Positions 13,161 through 24,559 of a DNA stretch of 64,000 bases are shown here, piece after piece (within the stretch, counting starts at the first letter, position 1; each line of letters begins with the position of its first letter). The notes beneath the pieces are model-generated. The model did not search any database, had not been told where the DNA came from, and saw nothing but the letters and a program-made list of their open reading frames with translations. Position numbers and translations under genes: made by a program. The stretch comes from Persicaria tinctoria (taxonomy: Eukaryota; Streptophyta; Magnoliopsida; Caryophyllales; Polygonaceae), in NCBI GenBank assembly GCA_037127255.1, contig JBANSL010000018.1, positions 17,085,175 to 17,149,174 of the forward strand, given 5' to 3'.

Positions 13161-13276
13161 CCACCATTTAGGGCTATATTTATTCGAGCGGTGGCGCCGA
13201 TGCAACCATCTTGGTGGCGGTGGCGGAAATCCCATGTGGTCGGAGAGAGAGAGAGAGAGAATAAATCATTCCGGAA

Positions 13277-13345
13277 TGGCTCACCGGAAAGGACTTGTGG
13301 GTAGTACCCATAGGTTCCTGGTTCGAACCCCGGAATGACCGCTCT
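13277..13345 (+). mobile_element. tRNA-like pol III promoter, candidate SINE head
   Basis: An A-box match TGGCTCACCGG lies at 13277-13287 and a B-box match GGTTCGAACCC at 13320-13330, 43 bp apart. This fits an internal RNA polymerase III promoter of a tRNA-derived SINE or tRNA relic. No full cloverleaf can be folded by eye, and no clear 3' tail or target duplication was found. A (GA)n run precedes it at about 13244-13260. Confidence 0.45.
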
Positions 13346-14226
13346 TTATTTACCAATTCAAGGAGAGAGAGAATAGGACGACATCGATATATAGAGAGAT
13401 CTACATGGAGGAGGACGACATCGGGTGGGTGGTGGTAGATCTGGACGACGGGGCCGGGTAACGACGACATTAGACAATGGCGGTGGCGGCGACATCGGCC
13501 AGGAGTGAAGATGAGGGGTGAAGACGGGAGTTGAATTTACACGATGTGAGTTGTGGAGGGTGTGGTTGCTAATGGTTCATTCCTGCTTCTTTTTTCTTAA
13601 TGAAAAATGTCCAAATATGAGGATGGGGGATTATTAGGCAATCAATTTCATTATGGGTTTAGTCCTACTAAATATCAAAACTGTAATCACTCATTTTGAT
13701 TCTGAATTTTTTATTCCCGAGAATCGATAACAAAAGAGAATTAGATGAGGCAATATATTTAGGGTCGTTATTCAAGTCGAACGAGTAGGGTATTGTTTGT
13801 TTATATTCAGCTCATTTAGAAACGAGTCGGGCTCAAGCTGAGTCTAAATTTTCACTTGAGCTTAAAAATGTGCTAATATTCGGCTCGTTTAAGAAATGGA
13901 CAAGCTCGAACTGAACTTTTTTCGAGCATTAAACAATCATGCTTGCTCAGAACATAGTAACTTAATTTTTTTTTTATAGAAATTTCACGAAATTCGAGAT
14001 TAAATCGAACGGACTTGTTTAGAAAATGAACGAACTCGAATCAAGCTTTTATCGTGTCTAGCTTGGCTCGAGCTCAAACTACTCTTCGTCTAAAAGGTTG
14101 GATTGCTATTATATATGAATCCAGGTCTGTGAATATGGATTTCTTTTCCTAAAAAAAAAAAAAAATATGGATTTCTTAATGACGTACTTTGACCTGATTG
14201 GTCTTGCTATTAAGGTTATAAATTAA
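13346..14226. other. Unassigned spacer with degenerate repeats
   Basis: No gene. From about 13765 to 14085 the words AACTCGAA, GAGCTCAAA and TTGGCTCGAGC recur in both orientations. This resembles the CTCGAGC-rich interior of the hAT-type element at 55070-56113, so it may be a decayed relative. A short A-run lies at 14152-14165. Confidence 0.35.
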
Positions 14227-15744
14227 GGGCATGTTTGTTTTGAAAGAAAAAGGGGCCAATAAAGGAATAATTACCCGGTGTTTGTTTTGGTCTGTTTGTT
14301 AAACACAATTCAAAGAATGATTTCTTTATGAGCCCTAATCAATTCACCCCATTTTTTACCCTAGAGAAATTAGGGGTTTACTGAGTGTTTCTCTCTCCCC
14401 GACTCTCTCTTTCTCCCGAAATTGCAACACCAGGAGCAGCGACGGTGCGCAAAGGCGTGAAGGCGAGTGGACACCAGTGGCCCTGTGCACTTCGGCGAGG
14501 GCGATGAGGGCGCGAGCCGAGCGGACACCGTTGCAACGAGGGCGCGAGACGGCGACGTCAAACAGGTATGCTTTGCTTTAGCCCCAAAATTTCCGACCTC
14601 AAATTCGTTCATTTAGCTTAACGTTTAGGCGATTCGTGCCTCAAATCTCGAATCTCTAGTCATATCCGTGTTCAATTGGAAATTCGATTTCTAGGTTCGA
14701 TTGATTTTTAGAATTTGTGATTTTAGGGTTTTTTTCAACTCCAAACTTCAGCCCTTGAATTAGTTGTGTTTGAAAAGGAAGGTGGCAAAACAGAAGGAGA
14801 TGGGTGGGGTGGGGATTGTTTGAAAGCCCTTGAATTAGCATATACACCCTTTATCCCTTTACTTCCATACCATTGTCTTTGTTTCAAGGATTGTGTGGTT
14901 GTATCATGTTTGTTGTGGTGTAGTTATGTGGGAGAGAACTTCTCTTTTCGATATCTCCATTTATAAGGTATAATCATCAGTCATTATATATTCACCAGTT
15001 CATCTAGCTATTTGTAAACATGGACATTGATCTATATCCTTGAAATTCATTTAGACAATAGATTAATCCAACCCCGCCTTAATTGGTACAAATACAAGGC
15101 ACAAAAGTCGGTATTACTGAGAGATGGGAAACATAAATCCATAATACTAGGGTCTAAAAATATCATTCTTGCTAGGTGGCATGTTAGCCCTACTTGTATT
15201 ATTTGTATCTCATGTTTAGCATTGAGTTTATCTCTTTGATATGAATGGACATACAATGACATACAATGTCATTTCTTCAAGTCTAATCTAGTGTACTAGT
15301 TAGGATACATTTTTCCTGATATCATTCTTTGTAATCTTGTAATGCTCACTGTGTAATAATAATCAGGGCATTAGAGGCGCGGAACTCAATCACTCGGATT
15401 TTCAAGAGAGGGTGTTGCACATCCTGTCGGCTAAAAGCAAACTCTCTTCCCAAAATCAAACGTAAGTGAAAGGAGCATGTGTAGCTCTGTTGTTTTGTTA
15501 CTATTAATAGTTAATACATAAGTTCAAGGGAGGGTGCTGCCTCCAACCCCAGTCAGTCCTTACTCTCCTTTTCTCAACACCCCCTCTTCTTCTAATCACC
15601 TTTCCTGATTCCAGTCTTCACTCCTCTTCATATGTTGTGTGTTACAGGTAGTGCTGGCTGATATTTCTCCGCATTTGCAAGGTTTTTTTCTCCTCTTATC
15701 TTATCCATTAACTTTTCATCACACATTGCATTATACATCACATT

Positions 15745-15752
15745 TTATTATT

Positions 15753-15796
<44 letters not shown>
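15745..15796. repeat. (AAT)n microsatellite
   Basis: A run of AAT units preceded by TTA units, inside the PIF/Harbinger-like element. It translates as a poly-Asn stretch in one frame but is not coding. Confidence 0.95.
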
Positions 15797-15798
<2 letters not shown>

Positions 15799-16682
15799 CA
15801 ACGCATCAAACAAACCTATCACGTCTTACCATTTTTCTTCAACTTACTTAGCTCAGTTGAATGAATTTTTATGCTTTGAACAATTTCACATTTTTAGTTA
15901 TGTCATTAGTGGTTGAATTTTCTTATCTCTTGATAGTTACTTTTTACATGTTGTCCAAATCCTAGCTTTATTGAAAGTTGATAAGTCCATATCTTAAAAG
16001 GTTTCACAACGGGACTATACATGACACTTGTTACTAAATCAGTATACGTCCTATATATATAATATATAACATTATTTAATTAGTTTATGCCTCCTTATAT
16101 ATTCCACTTGCACTCTCTTTTTGAACCCATACCTGAATGAAATGTTGGCTTGTGCAACTCTAAAACAACACTTAAAATGCAGTATTCTGGATCCTAAAAT
16201 GCAGCTCGATCTTTGATTATTCTAGTGAATTTTATGAGCTCCTTAGTTTGACTTTTATCTGTCTATATTCTGGATCCTAAAATGCAGCATGATCTTTGAC
16301 TGTATCTTGGTGTGCCTATCTATCTGTCTATGTTCAGCTTCTTGAAAGTGAACTGCATATAGTATGAGTTACAATGTTCAGCTTCTTGAAAGTGAACTGC
16401 ATACAGTAATCTATCCTGTTTGTTTCATTTATTCTACATAAATGGTTGTGTAGTTTATATATATTTGGCATGTATACTCTAGGGGGGTTTTTTCAATTAT
16501 CCCATTTGTTTCACTTTTAGGTGAATGATGGAAGGCGCTATATTATGAAATTCTTATAGCTTCTGTTTTTTCTTACAGCTTTATATTCTGAAATTTCTTA
16601 CAACTTTATGTTCTGAAATTTCTTATAGCTTCTGTTTTTTATTCAAAGCCGATATTTATTTTAGTCAATCCTTTATTTGCAG

Positions 16683-17270
16683 ACTCATAAGAAAGCAAAA
16701 GGGCTTTAAGGAGTTCCATTCCCATTTTATGACTTGGTTGCTGATGTTTATGGGAAAGATAAAGCAACGGGAGAAGGAAGTGAGTCGTTTGCACGTGCTG
16801 TTCAGAACATGGATGTTGAAGTGACGGAATCCATTACACTTGATAGTGATGATGATTTAGAAGATGATACTGAATCTGGGGCAAGTGCTGCAAGTGGTTC
16901 AAGGAAGAGGAATGCTCATTCATCTCAAGCAAGGTTTTCAAAGAAACAGAAGGTCTCGAAGAGGAAAAAGGACGAAGTTGGAGATTTGGCTTCATCTCTA
17001 GACTCGGTTAGCCCATCATTTGGGAAAGTGTTTGAAGAGATGAATACCAGTTTAGTTGCAATGGCCCAAGTTTGGACAAATGAAGACGAGAGGGAGAAGA
17101 GACTTGAAGGTGAGAGCAACAAAACTTTAGAAGAAGTGTTGAAATTGGATGTTCTTTCCCCGTCTAATGCATTAGAGGTAACTATCATTGTAATTATTCT
17201 TTATGAATTGTTTCATTTAAATAATTTATTGATTGTCCTTAACCAATATACCTTTGAAATATATAGGTAG
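16683..17270 (+). pseudogene. MYB/SANT-like (PIF-associated) protein remnant
   Basis: An exon-like segment follows a TTTGCAG acceptor. It encodes THKKAKGL, an in-frame TAA near 16707, then GVPFPFYDLVADVYGKDKATG, matching the C-terminal part of the plant Myb/SANT-like domain family (often L10-interacting MYB-like or transposon ORF2 proteins). After the domain come an acidic stretch (DSDDDLEDD), a basic patch (SRKRN...KKQKVSKRKK, a likely nuclear signal) and a charged helical tail. The first MYB helices are missing and the stop breaks the frame. Its place within the PIF/Harbinger-like element suggests it was the element's DNA-binding partner protein, though an uncharacterised host fragment is possible. 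Confidence 0.6.
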
Positions 17271-17828
17271 CAACGATATTGATGGGAGAGGGACATAAAC
17301 TTCATATATTCTTTCAGGCCAACATCAGTTTGAGGAAACAACATGTGATCGGCTTGCTCAAGAAGAAGAGCTGATTGTGTGGATTTTATATATGTGGTTG
17401 TAGCTTTTGAACATGCAGGATACTTTGGTGTGTTTGGTTTTGTAGTCTACCTTTATGTCTTTTTTAACGTGGTTATATCTATTTTTTTTAGTGCGAAGTG
17501 GTGTTTCTGACTATGTGAATTTCTGACTGTATGGAATTATGACTGTGTGGATTTCAAATGAGTTTATTATATCGGTTCATCCTTCATATATGATTTTGCA
17601 ATAATTTTAGGAAATAATAAAAAAATATGCAAAGGTCTTATTGTTTGTTTTCTTTCCTTTCTCCAAATCAACCAAACACATAAAAAGGTAATGAAGAAAG
17701 CAATGATTCCCCTCTTAAATCAACCAAACAAAATTGGAGTTTAACCCTTTTCCTTTCCTTTCCTTTCTCTTGAAATGTTACCTTACCTTTCCTTTCCCTT
17801 CCTCCAAACAAACAGCCCCTAAAATTGA

Positions 17829-17945
17829 TTTTGCTAACAACACGTACATTCATCATTCATGGCTTCGGCATGCCCAAGGTTATAAAAATAATTTTGCTAA
17901 CAACACGTACATTCATGGCTTCGGCAGACATGCCCATCGGAGCGG
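17829..17945. repeat. Short direct duplication (about 62-bp period)
   Basis: The words TTTTGCTAACAACACGTACA and ATGGCTTCGGCA occur twice in tandem with partial divergence, just right of the PIF/Harbinger-like element. Function unknown. Confidence 0.7.
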
Positions 17946-17992
17946 CTTCCGACATGTTTGGATTCCAATTGTATCTATATACAAATATTAAA

Positions 17993-19410
17993 GGCCAAAT
18001 TAGGTAGTTATACCCTTTTCAAGTTTGTTTTTTTGGTAAATGTATCATTGAAGATTTTATTTTTGTTATGACAGATTTTCCCTTAATTTGATTGTAACAA
18101 CTAATCGTAGAATCTCTAATTAATTTTAATTCCATTGAAGCTCATTCCATTCCATAAATGCTCGATATTTTCCATTCATCTCTTCAATTAAGCGACGCTC
18201 ATCCCATTGCATCTTCCTTGAAGCACGATGATTGCGAAGACATTGAAGGTTGGTAAATTTGATTTATTTGTTTTTGTGGTTGTTATTGTAACTTCTATGG
18301 TATAGTAAACTCTAATTTGAGAACCCTAATTCAACCACGAGAGTTAGGCGCCCCGATACAGACACAAAGAATGAAGATGTATGGTAGATACAAGCTTCAG
18401 GGAATCAATATCTTACCTACGGATATTGTATTCGCTTCTTGTTAGTTAGAGACAATAATTTAGGTTACAATAATCGTTATCTATTTTTATAATAATTGTA
18501 TGCTACTTTAATTGATACTTGTCTTTACCAGAATTCGGTCATTACAGGAAATCATTCATTACAATAATTGTATGCTATTGTAGTTGGTTATAGTAATGAG
18601 TACAATAATTCGTTCATTACAGTAAATCATTCATTACAAGAATTGTATGCTACTTTAGTTGGTTATAGGGATTTCTTGTAATACAACTCTACAAGATTTA
18701 TTCATTACAGGAATTGATTACATGAATATTATTGTATTAAGAGTGTGATTTCTTGTAAGTAACTCATGAAATTGTATTACATGAATATTATTGTATTACA
18801 TGAATTGATTATATGAATATTATTGTATTATAGGAGTGTGATTTCTTGTAAATAACTCAATGTTGGAGGTTCATTGTGTGGTTGAACCTGGGATGATATG
18901 GACCCTCCGCCATCTTGTTCGGTCATCTCTACACTGCAAACTGGAAAAAGAAACAAAAATTGTAACAATAAAATCATTTGCACACAATAATTTAGGGTAT
19001 AATTGATCGATAAACGATTCTAATCAAATAATTTGAAGAGTAACGTACGTTACATGTAACCTAGAAAATTCTTAAAGTGGTACTCTAGAAAATTCTCCGT
19101 TGATAATAATTCCTTCATCCAACAATCCGTCCGCAGTAATCTAACTGGGTAGTTTTTAAAAGGAAAAAGTTTGTTAAAATATGTTCATCCACCAATCATT
19201 TAAAAAAAATAAGAATAAAATTTGATTTGTTAAAAATATCTTCATCATCAATTATTTTTAAAAAGGACAGAAATTGAAAAAGGTAAAAATTGATTTCAAG
19301 GGTAAATAGGTAATATCTATCTTTAAAAAAGTACAATTACCTAAAAAAATTTGAAGGAGTACAATTACTTAAAAAAAACTTGAAAAGGGTATACTCCACC
19401 CAATTTCCTC
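17993..19410. mobile_element. Mutator-like inverted-repeat element (1.4 kb)
   Basis: The left end GGCCAAATTAGG...TATACCCTTTTCAAG pairs with an inverted right end ending CTTGAAAAGGGTATA...CAATTTCCTC; the terminal repeats run about 50 bp. Flanks AATATTAAA (17984-17992) and TATACTAAA (19411-19419) match at 7 of 9 positions, fitting a degenerate 9-bp MULE duplication. The interior (18475-18850) holds loosely repeated units with ATTGTATGCTAC and CATTACAG words. No transposase frame. Confidence 0.65.
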
Positions 19411-19932
19411 TATACTAAAACCGATGCATTGGTGCCTGCGTGGTGGTATGTGAGTGAATCTGCCTACGTAACGGCGCGTGAGTGCGTCTCGCAAAACTTT
19501 CTTCCTTCAAAAAGGAAATGTAATAAAAATAATTTGTATAATTGTATAATTAGTTCTAATCTATATAATTGGATAGATAAAATATCTTATAAAAGGGTAA
19601 ATATTATATAAGGAAAAAACTTTATCAGTATAATTAAACGTAGTAGTAATAATAATAATAATAATAAATCTCCCACCAAAAAAAATTGTCATATACAATT
19701 ACTGTATGCATGTATATACAAATTATAGTAGGTTTACCTAATTACCATATATAAAAATTATATTATGTTCATCTTAATCTATCCAATTGATAGAGGTGCC
19801 AACCAAAAAAAAAACAAATGTCTATTCAAAAAGATCATCGTAATAAATGTATATATATTTAATAAAAAAGAGTATTACAATACTTTTAAAAATCAGTTAT
19901 ATATTAAACTGAAAACATTTGCCAAACAGATT
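19411..19932. other. AT-rich spacer
   Basis: No gene. Contains a short AAT run near 19650. Short plus-strand open frames at 19429-19611 and 19765-19947 have low complexity and no domain. Confidence 0.6.
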
Positions 19933-20174
19933 TGGACAAATTGGTGAATTGTCCATTTTTTTTTTATAAATTAGCAAAATGTCCAATATATATATATATA
20001 TATAGTTATGAGAAGACATTTTTCACTTTGGCCAAATTTGAAAACTTCTCCCGATCTGATCCAACCGTCCCCTCTCCCGAATTCCATCAGATCTGAATGC
20101 CCGAGACTCGGATTCAAGCAGTCGACGACCTGGAGCTTACTCGCTCTTCGGCGACCTAGAGCTTGCCTCGCCGG

Positions 20175-20178
<4 letters not shown>

Positions 20179-20205
<27 letters not shown>
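20179..20205. repeat. (CT)n microsatellite
   Basis: About 13 CT units in the leader-like part of the chimeric element, a common feature of plant 5' UTRs. Confidence 0.95.
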
Positions 20206-21081
20206 CTTCTGGATTTCTCTTTCCCGTTCTCTCACACGCGCACACCCCTCAAGGTCGAGCAGCGATGGCGGACAGGCTCGGCGGGGATGGCTTGATCGGA
20301 GAGCTCGCAACCGCCTTCTCCTTCATCTCCGGCGAGCGCAAATCGTCGGGCAGCAAGGTCGAGCAGCTGGAGCGAGCGAGGTCGAGGTCGAGCGAGCGAG
20401 CGAGGTCTTCCAGCAACAGGTCTCATTGTCGAAGCGATTTCTCTCATCGATCTGATTTCGATTGCCAATTTCTCATTGTCGAAGCAATTTCTCTCATTGT
20501 CTTCCAGTAACAGGTCTCAATTTTTTCCTTTTTCTTGTCAGATTCAATTGCCAAGGTTTTCGTAACAGGTCTCAATCTCATGCAGCTCCGTTTGCCGATT
20601 TGCTCATTGAAACAATTGAGTTTGTGTCTCTTCTCTTTTGTTATATTGAAACAATTGGTGAGTCTCTCTTTGGAGCTTGATTTTGGTATTTGCTTATAGA
20701 GTCTCTCTTTTGCGTTTCTGATCTTTGGTGGTTGTTGTGTATTGTTTTCTTGCTGGTGGAGTGCTTGATTTGCAAAAGAGGGAGAAGCAAAGGGCTTAGG
20801 GAGATCAGTGCTGTTTGCAATAGCTTTAATTATTGGGGAGCAATATTTTTGCCTCCTTTCATATTCTTTTGGTGTCCATATCACAAAGGAAATAAACATA
20901 AATAAGGAAGAGGTAGCTATTCAGTTGAAATGTGAAGTTTCACATTTCTCAACTCATTCTTGTCTATTCTTCGTGGCAGATGTTTCTGCATGTGATTGAG
21001 ATTTGTCTGGTTCTATCTATTTTTATTTAACATCATTTGGACAATTGTCTTATGGTGCTTGGTACTGTTTTCTGTTAACAG

Positions 21082-21234
21082 AAGATCCACCCTCACTCCT
21101 TAGGACGGCAGGAGGTTGCTGTTCATGATCATGAGGTTCAGAATGCAGCAAACCATGCCCTGAAGACAATACATGAAAGATCAAACTCCTTGTTTCCATA
21201 TAAACTCCAAGAATTTGCTAATGCCAAGGCTGAG
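21082..21234 (+). pseudogene. Captured phytocystatin exon (C-terminal domain)
   Basis: A 51-codon open exon bounded by an intact acceptor (TTAACAG) and donor (GAG/GTTTGC). The translation begins KIHPHSL and contains VHDHEVQNAANHALKTI and RSNSLFPYKLQEF. This matches the C-terminal extension of long plant cystatins, which inhibits legumain-type proteases. The N-terminal cystatin domain (QVVAG motif) and the following exon are absent, so it cannot make a working inhibitor. Preserved splice sites suggest capture of genomic DNA with introns rather than of a cDNA. Confidence 0.85.
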
Positions 21235-21785
21235 GTTTGCTTCTTTCTGTCTATGATTTAGATTCTTGGCAACCTTCTTGCATCTGCTTGATGAGTGAGT
21301 TGAAAAGGAGATGTCTGCATTTATCTTCCTACTTTTGGATTTCCAAATTATTTCCTTTCATTTGATGACTTAAAGCTAGTCTTTTGCAATCATTAGTTCT
21401 GGTACGGAGTATTTTCTTTTAAAGAAGCCTGGAAATGAAATTTTGCAAAAGAGGGAGGGGAATGACGAGTTGCATTCCATCAGGGAGAGGAATTGCACAA
21501 TCAGATTGGTATGCTATGCTATATTGAATGCAGCTCCAAGACTCAGTAGGTACTTGTGTGTATGTTTTATCTTTGATCTTATACGTTTTTTTTAGCTATA
21601 AATCCCGAATCAGATGAAGAATATCAGAAGTTTATGGTGTGCTTGACTCCTAATGGAGTTATTTCTTGAAATTCACAGAACGTGCTTGATCAGGCAAATC
21701 ATGACATTATGTTTTTCTTTGAGGATTTTTCTTTTGTGAAGTTGTATGTATTATGGAAGCTAATGTTGTTGTATATGATCTACAG

Positions 21786-21955
21786 CCAGCACTTACTGGT
21801 GAGTCAATACCGGTAACGAAGGGTCCTAGTGATGGCGTGTACTCGGGATCAAGGTGCAGCAAGGCGAGATTGAAGCAGTTGTGATTGCAATAGGAGTGCA
21901 CACCCTCTTTGGGAAGCCTGCTCAACAGGAGTGCAACCAAGCAGTTGTCATGAAC
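21786..21955 (+). pseudogene. Captured plasma-membrane H+-ATPase fragment
   Basis: After a CTACAG acceptor the frame reads PALTGESIPVTKGPSDGVYS, containing the P-type ATPase A-domain signature TGES. After a one-base deletion near 21858-21870 the reading continues in another frame as GEIEAVVIAIGVHTLFGK, matching the stretch that follows in plant AHA-type proton pumps. The piece ends soon after, with no membrane segments or phosphorylation motif (DKTGT). It is a frameshifted gene fragment lying between the cystatin exon and the Gypsy-type LTR. Confidence 0.85.
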
Positions 21956-22063
21956 CGTAAGATAGGTCCACGACGGGGTTAGATGTAAATTTGTACAAAA
22001 GTTAGCGATAAAAAAAAACACAAGAAATTGATAAGAATTCCCCGGCAACGGCGCCAATTTTGA

Positions 22064-23516
22064 CAAGAGGAAAACCTGTCGTTGTTCTTGCCAAATAATA
22101 CTCGAACTCACAACTAATATAGTGTATAAGTAAGAGATCGATCCACAGGGAAATCTATTAAATTCAAGTCTAATTCTAATCGCTAAGAGAGGAAAAGGGG
22201 GGTTTTTAGTGTGTAAAAGATCCGCCTTTTATCAAAGCGGAAGCAAACAAACAAATTAAGGAAATTGATTGTAGAATTCAGTGGAGAGAAATGGGTTCAC
22301 CTACAATTTATCACTTCGATTGATGAATTCGATCCTTGTTTCAGCCTCTAGTTCTTTTCTTTTCCTATCAATGTCTTTGTCCAGATCTTATGTAAATTAC
22401 TAGTCCTACGAGTCCTAGCAACCCTTATCTCTAAATAATCCTAACACAGTTAAGATTTAACCTAGAGATAGCATTAAGATTATGAATTAACCAAGGTACA
22501 TGCAATATCAAGCTACGAGTCGATATTTAACATATATTCAACTTCCTACACATCCAATTAGTCCTACAAAGAATATGCAAACGGAGCTGATTGCCACTTG
22601 GGTTAAGGTTCGCTACGAGGAATCTGCAAACGGAACTTCCTACACATCCAATTTAACATATATTCAACTTCCTACACATCCAATCAAGCTACGAGTCGAA
22701 TTAACCAAGGATATGATTGCCACTTGGGTTAAGGTTCGCTACGAGGAATCTGCAAAATCCTAGCAATTGAATGAATCTACTCTAACTAGGTGATCAGGCC
22801 AGAGAGAATAAAACACATTCAAACAATTAAGCACAAAGAAGTCAAAACATTGCAATAGGAATAAGAACTAGATTAAGAAACTCACAATTCAACAATCAAA
22901 GATCCAAACTGTAGGCGAAACCTTTAGAGTTTAGTTACTCATGCTCAACGGCGCTCTTAACAATGGAATAATGTGCATAAGGTTAATGGAATAATAAACT
23001 AGAAAAGTCTTATAAAGCCTCTAACAAGTCGGGGAATAAAAAAAAAACCCTAATTAAAGTCTAACTTTGAACGGCGTGTTTTTACGAGGGCCGCGGGGCA
23101 GCCAACCCAGGCCGCGGGGCGGCCGGCGATCAGCGAAATCTCTCGTCAGAGGTTCGGGCCGCGGGGCGGCTTTTACTGTTCACAACGATTTTTCCGTTTC
23201 GAATTTGGCCTCGATGTCTACACGAAAGTTTTAGATCACGAAGAGAGCTTTCCAACGCATGGTTATAATAGTCAATCGGACTACCGAGGCCTCTAGAAAG
23301 TGCGAAACAAGTTCAGCATGTCTGGCGACAACTTTTGCCGACTTGTTATTCACTTAGGCTCTCGAAATTCGACTCCGCACCCGTGCTCTTCACTTTTCTT
23401 CCTCAACTTGAACCTTCCATCATCCAAGAGTCTCCTCATTCCTCGTCGGATCCAATTTTACCTGAAATTAGCTATAAAATTGCATAGATTCCGACTCTTC
23501 CAACATCACCGGTAAA
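22064..23516 (-). mobile_element. Gypsy-type LTR with adjacent primer-binding region
   Basis: On the minus strand an LTR-like block ends ...CTTGTCA at 22064, immediately followed by the widely shared Gypsy motif TTGGCGCCGTTGCCGGGGA (about 22040-22060). Inside the block are typical LTR words: GATCGATCCACAGGGA near its 3' end and GC-rich GGCCGCGGGGCGGC units near 23090-23170. Only about 90 bp of internal sequence remains before the H+-ATPase fragment, and no gag or pol was found. The far (5') border near 23516 is uncertain. Probably a truncated element or solo LTR. Confidence 0.6.
22500..22763. repeat. Tandem duplication inside the LTR
   Basis: Words TATTCAACTTCCTACACATC and GCCACTTGGGTTAAGGTTCG occur twice with a period near 130-140 bp, giving a short repetitive open frame that is not a gene. 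Confidence 0.75.
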
Positions 23517-24160
23517 CATGTAATTGTAACTAAAATATGCACTATTCACAACTAAACTATGCTAAATGTAATCTATAATGCAATACTAAACATGCTCTAT
23601 CAATGGGGTTGGAGAAGAGTTCGGGCGGGATCTCCGTTTCCAGATTTCCATGGCAGAAATTGTGCAAAATCTGAAGTCAGTGAATTTGATTTGGTGGGTC
23701 TCATTTGCTCAAATTGTTCAGATTCGAGATTTTGCAATCTGAGGATGTTGAATAGGTTCATCAAACGATGGAAGAATTCCATGTTTGAGGCCTTCAATCG
23801 GCTGAATTCCTGTTGCCATTGTCACATATCAAGATCCAAAAGGGGCAAATGTTGTATAATATAGTTCTCTTATCCAAGATGTTACATTTTGATACAATCC
23901 TTTATATGTTGTACTGTATGATCCTTAAAGAGGAATTTGAATGCAGTTTTGATACAATCTAATTTCCCCCAATTTCTGTAACAAAAACATATGCCTTAGT
24001 CGTCGTCTAATTGGACCCTGTACCATTGAACTGACCCGACATCTCCATCGATCTCAAGCTCACAAACCGACTTAACCAAGTATGAAACGACGACATTTAC
24101 GTGTTCAAATCTTGCGAGGTCAAGGGACAATTCCCCCGGCCAGTTTTCGAGCCAGCCTTT
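23517..24160. other. Unassigned spacer
   Basis: Open frames on both strands at 23559-23864 show no recognisable domain and no convincing splice sites. They may be another degraded gene fragment, but identity cannot be supported. Confidence 0.4.
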
Positions 24161-24559
24161 TAGTCTCACTCTCAAGCCTTTCAGGATGCTTGAAAGCTTT
24201 GTCTCACTCTCAAGCCTTTCAGGATGCTTGAAAGCTTTGCAAAGTGCAGTTGTGCAACTGTAAAGTACAATTGTGCAAAATTTCAAATTTGTGACGTAAT
24301 GGAAAAAAGAAAAAAAAACTTAAAAAAAAAAGTGATGACATGAAGAAAAAAAAGATTTTTTTTAAAAAAGTTTTGACACAAATAGAAAAAACAGTGCACA
24401 AATTCGAATAAAAAGCGCAAGAATAATATTATAAAGTGCACAAATTAGATTAAAAAGTGCAAGAATTCGTTCGTCAAATGAGTACTGAACACCACAATTT
24501 AGGGTTTATAGTTGATTCGGAATACGTGAAAAATTATCAGCAAAAAATTAATTTTATTT

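Larger units (their letters stand above)
14227..17819. mobile_element. PIF/Harbinger-like DNA transposon, decayed
   Basis: Left end GGGCATGTTTGTTTTG and right end (reverse complement GGGGCTGTTTGTTTGG) form inverted termini, flanked by a 3-bp TAA on each side (14224-14226 and 17820-17822). GGG...GTTTG ends with a TWA duplication are typical of PIF/Harbinger. The 3.6-kb interior holds a MYB/SANT-like gene remnant near the right end, matching the two-gene organisation of this superfamily (transposase plus MYB-like protein). No DDE transposase frame is visible, so it is probably non-autonomous. Confidence 0.75.
19933..21980 (+). mobile_element. Chimeric gene-capturing (Pack-type) element, right end unclear
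   Basis: The left border GGACAAATTGGTGAATTGTCC and nearby TTAGCAAAATGTCCA resemble the terminal words of the bZIP-carrying element at 60256-62903 (TTTGCTAAATGTCC). Behind it come a GC-rich leader-like stretch (20040-20420) with a (CT)n run, an open frame starting MADRLGGDGLIGEL at 20264 that is not recognised, and two captured host fragments (a cystatin exon and an H+-ATPase fragment). The right end could not be paired, probably because the Gypsy-type LTR at 22064 cut it off. Classification as a Pack-MULE is inference. Confidence 0.5.

Noticed and set aside
22500..22763. 87-codon open frame in the LTR
   Set aside because: Produced by an imperfect tandem duplication; no similarity to gag or other proteins.
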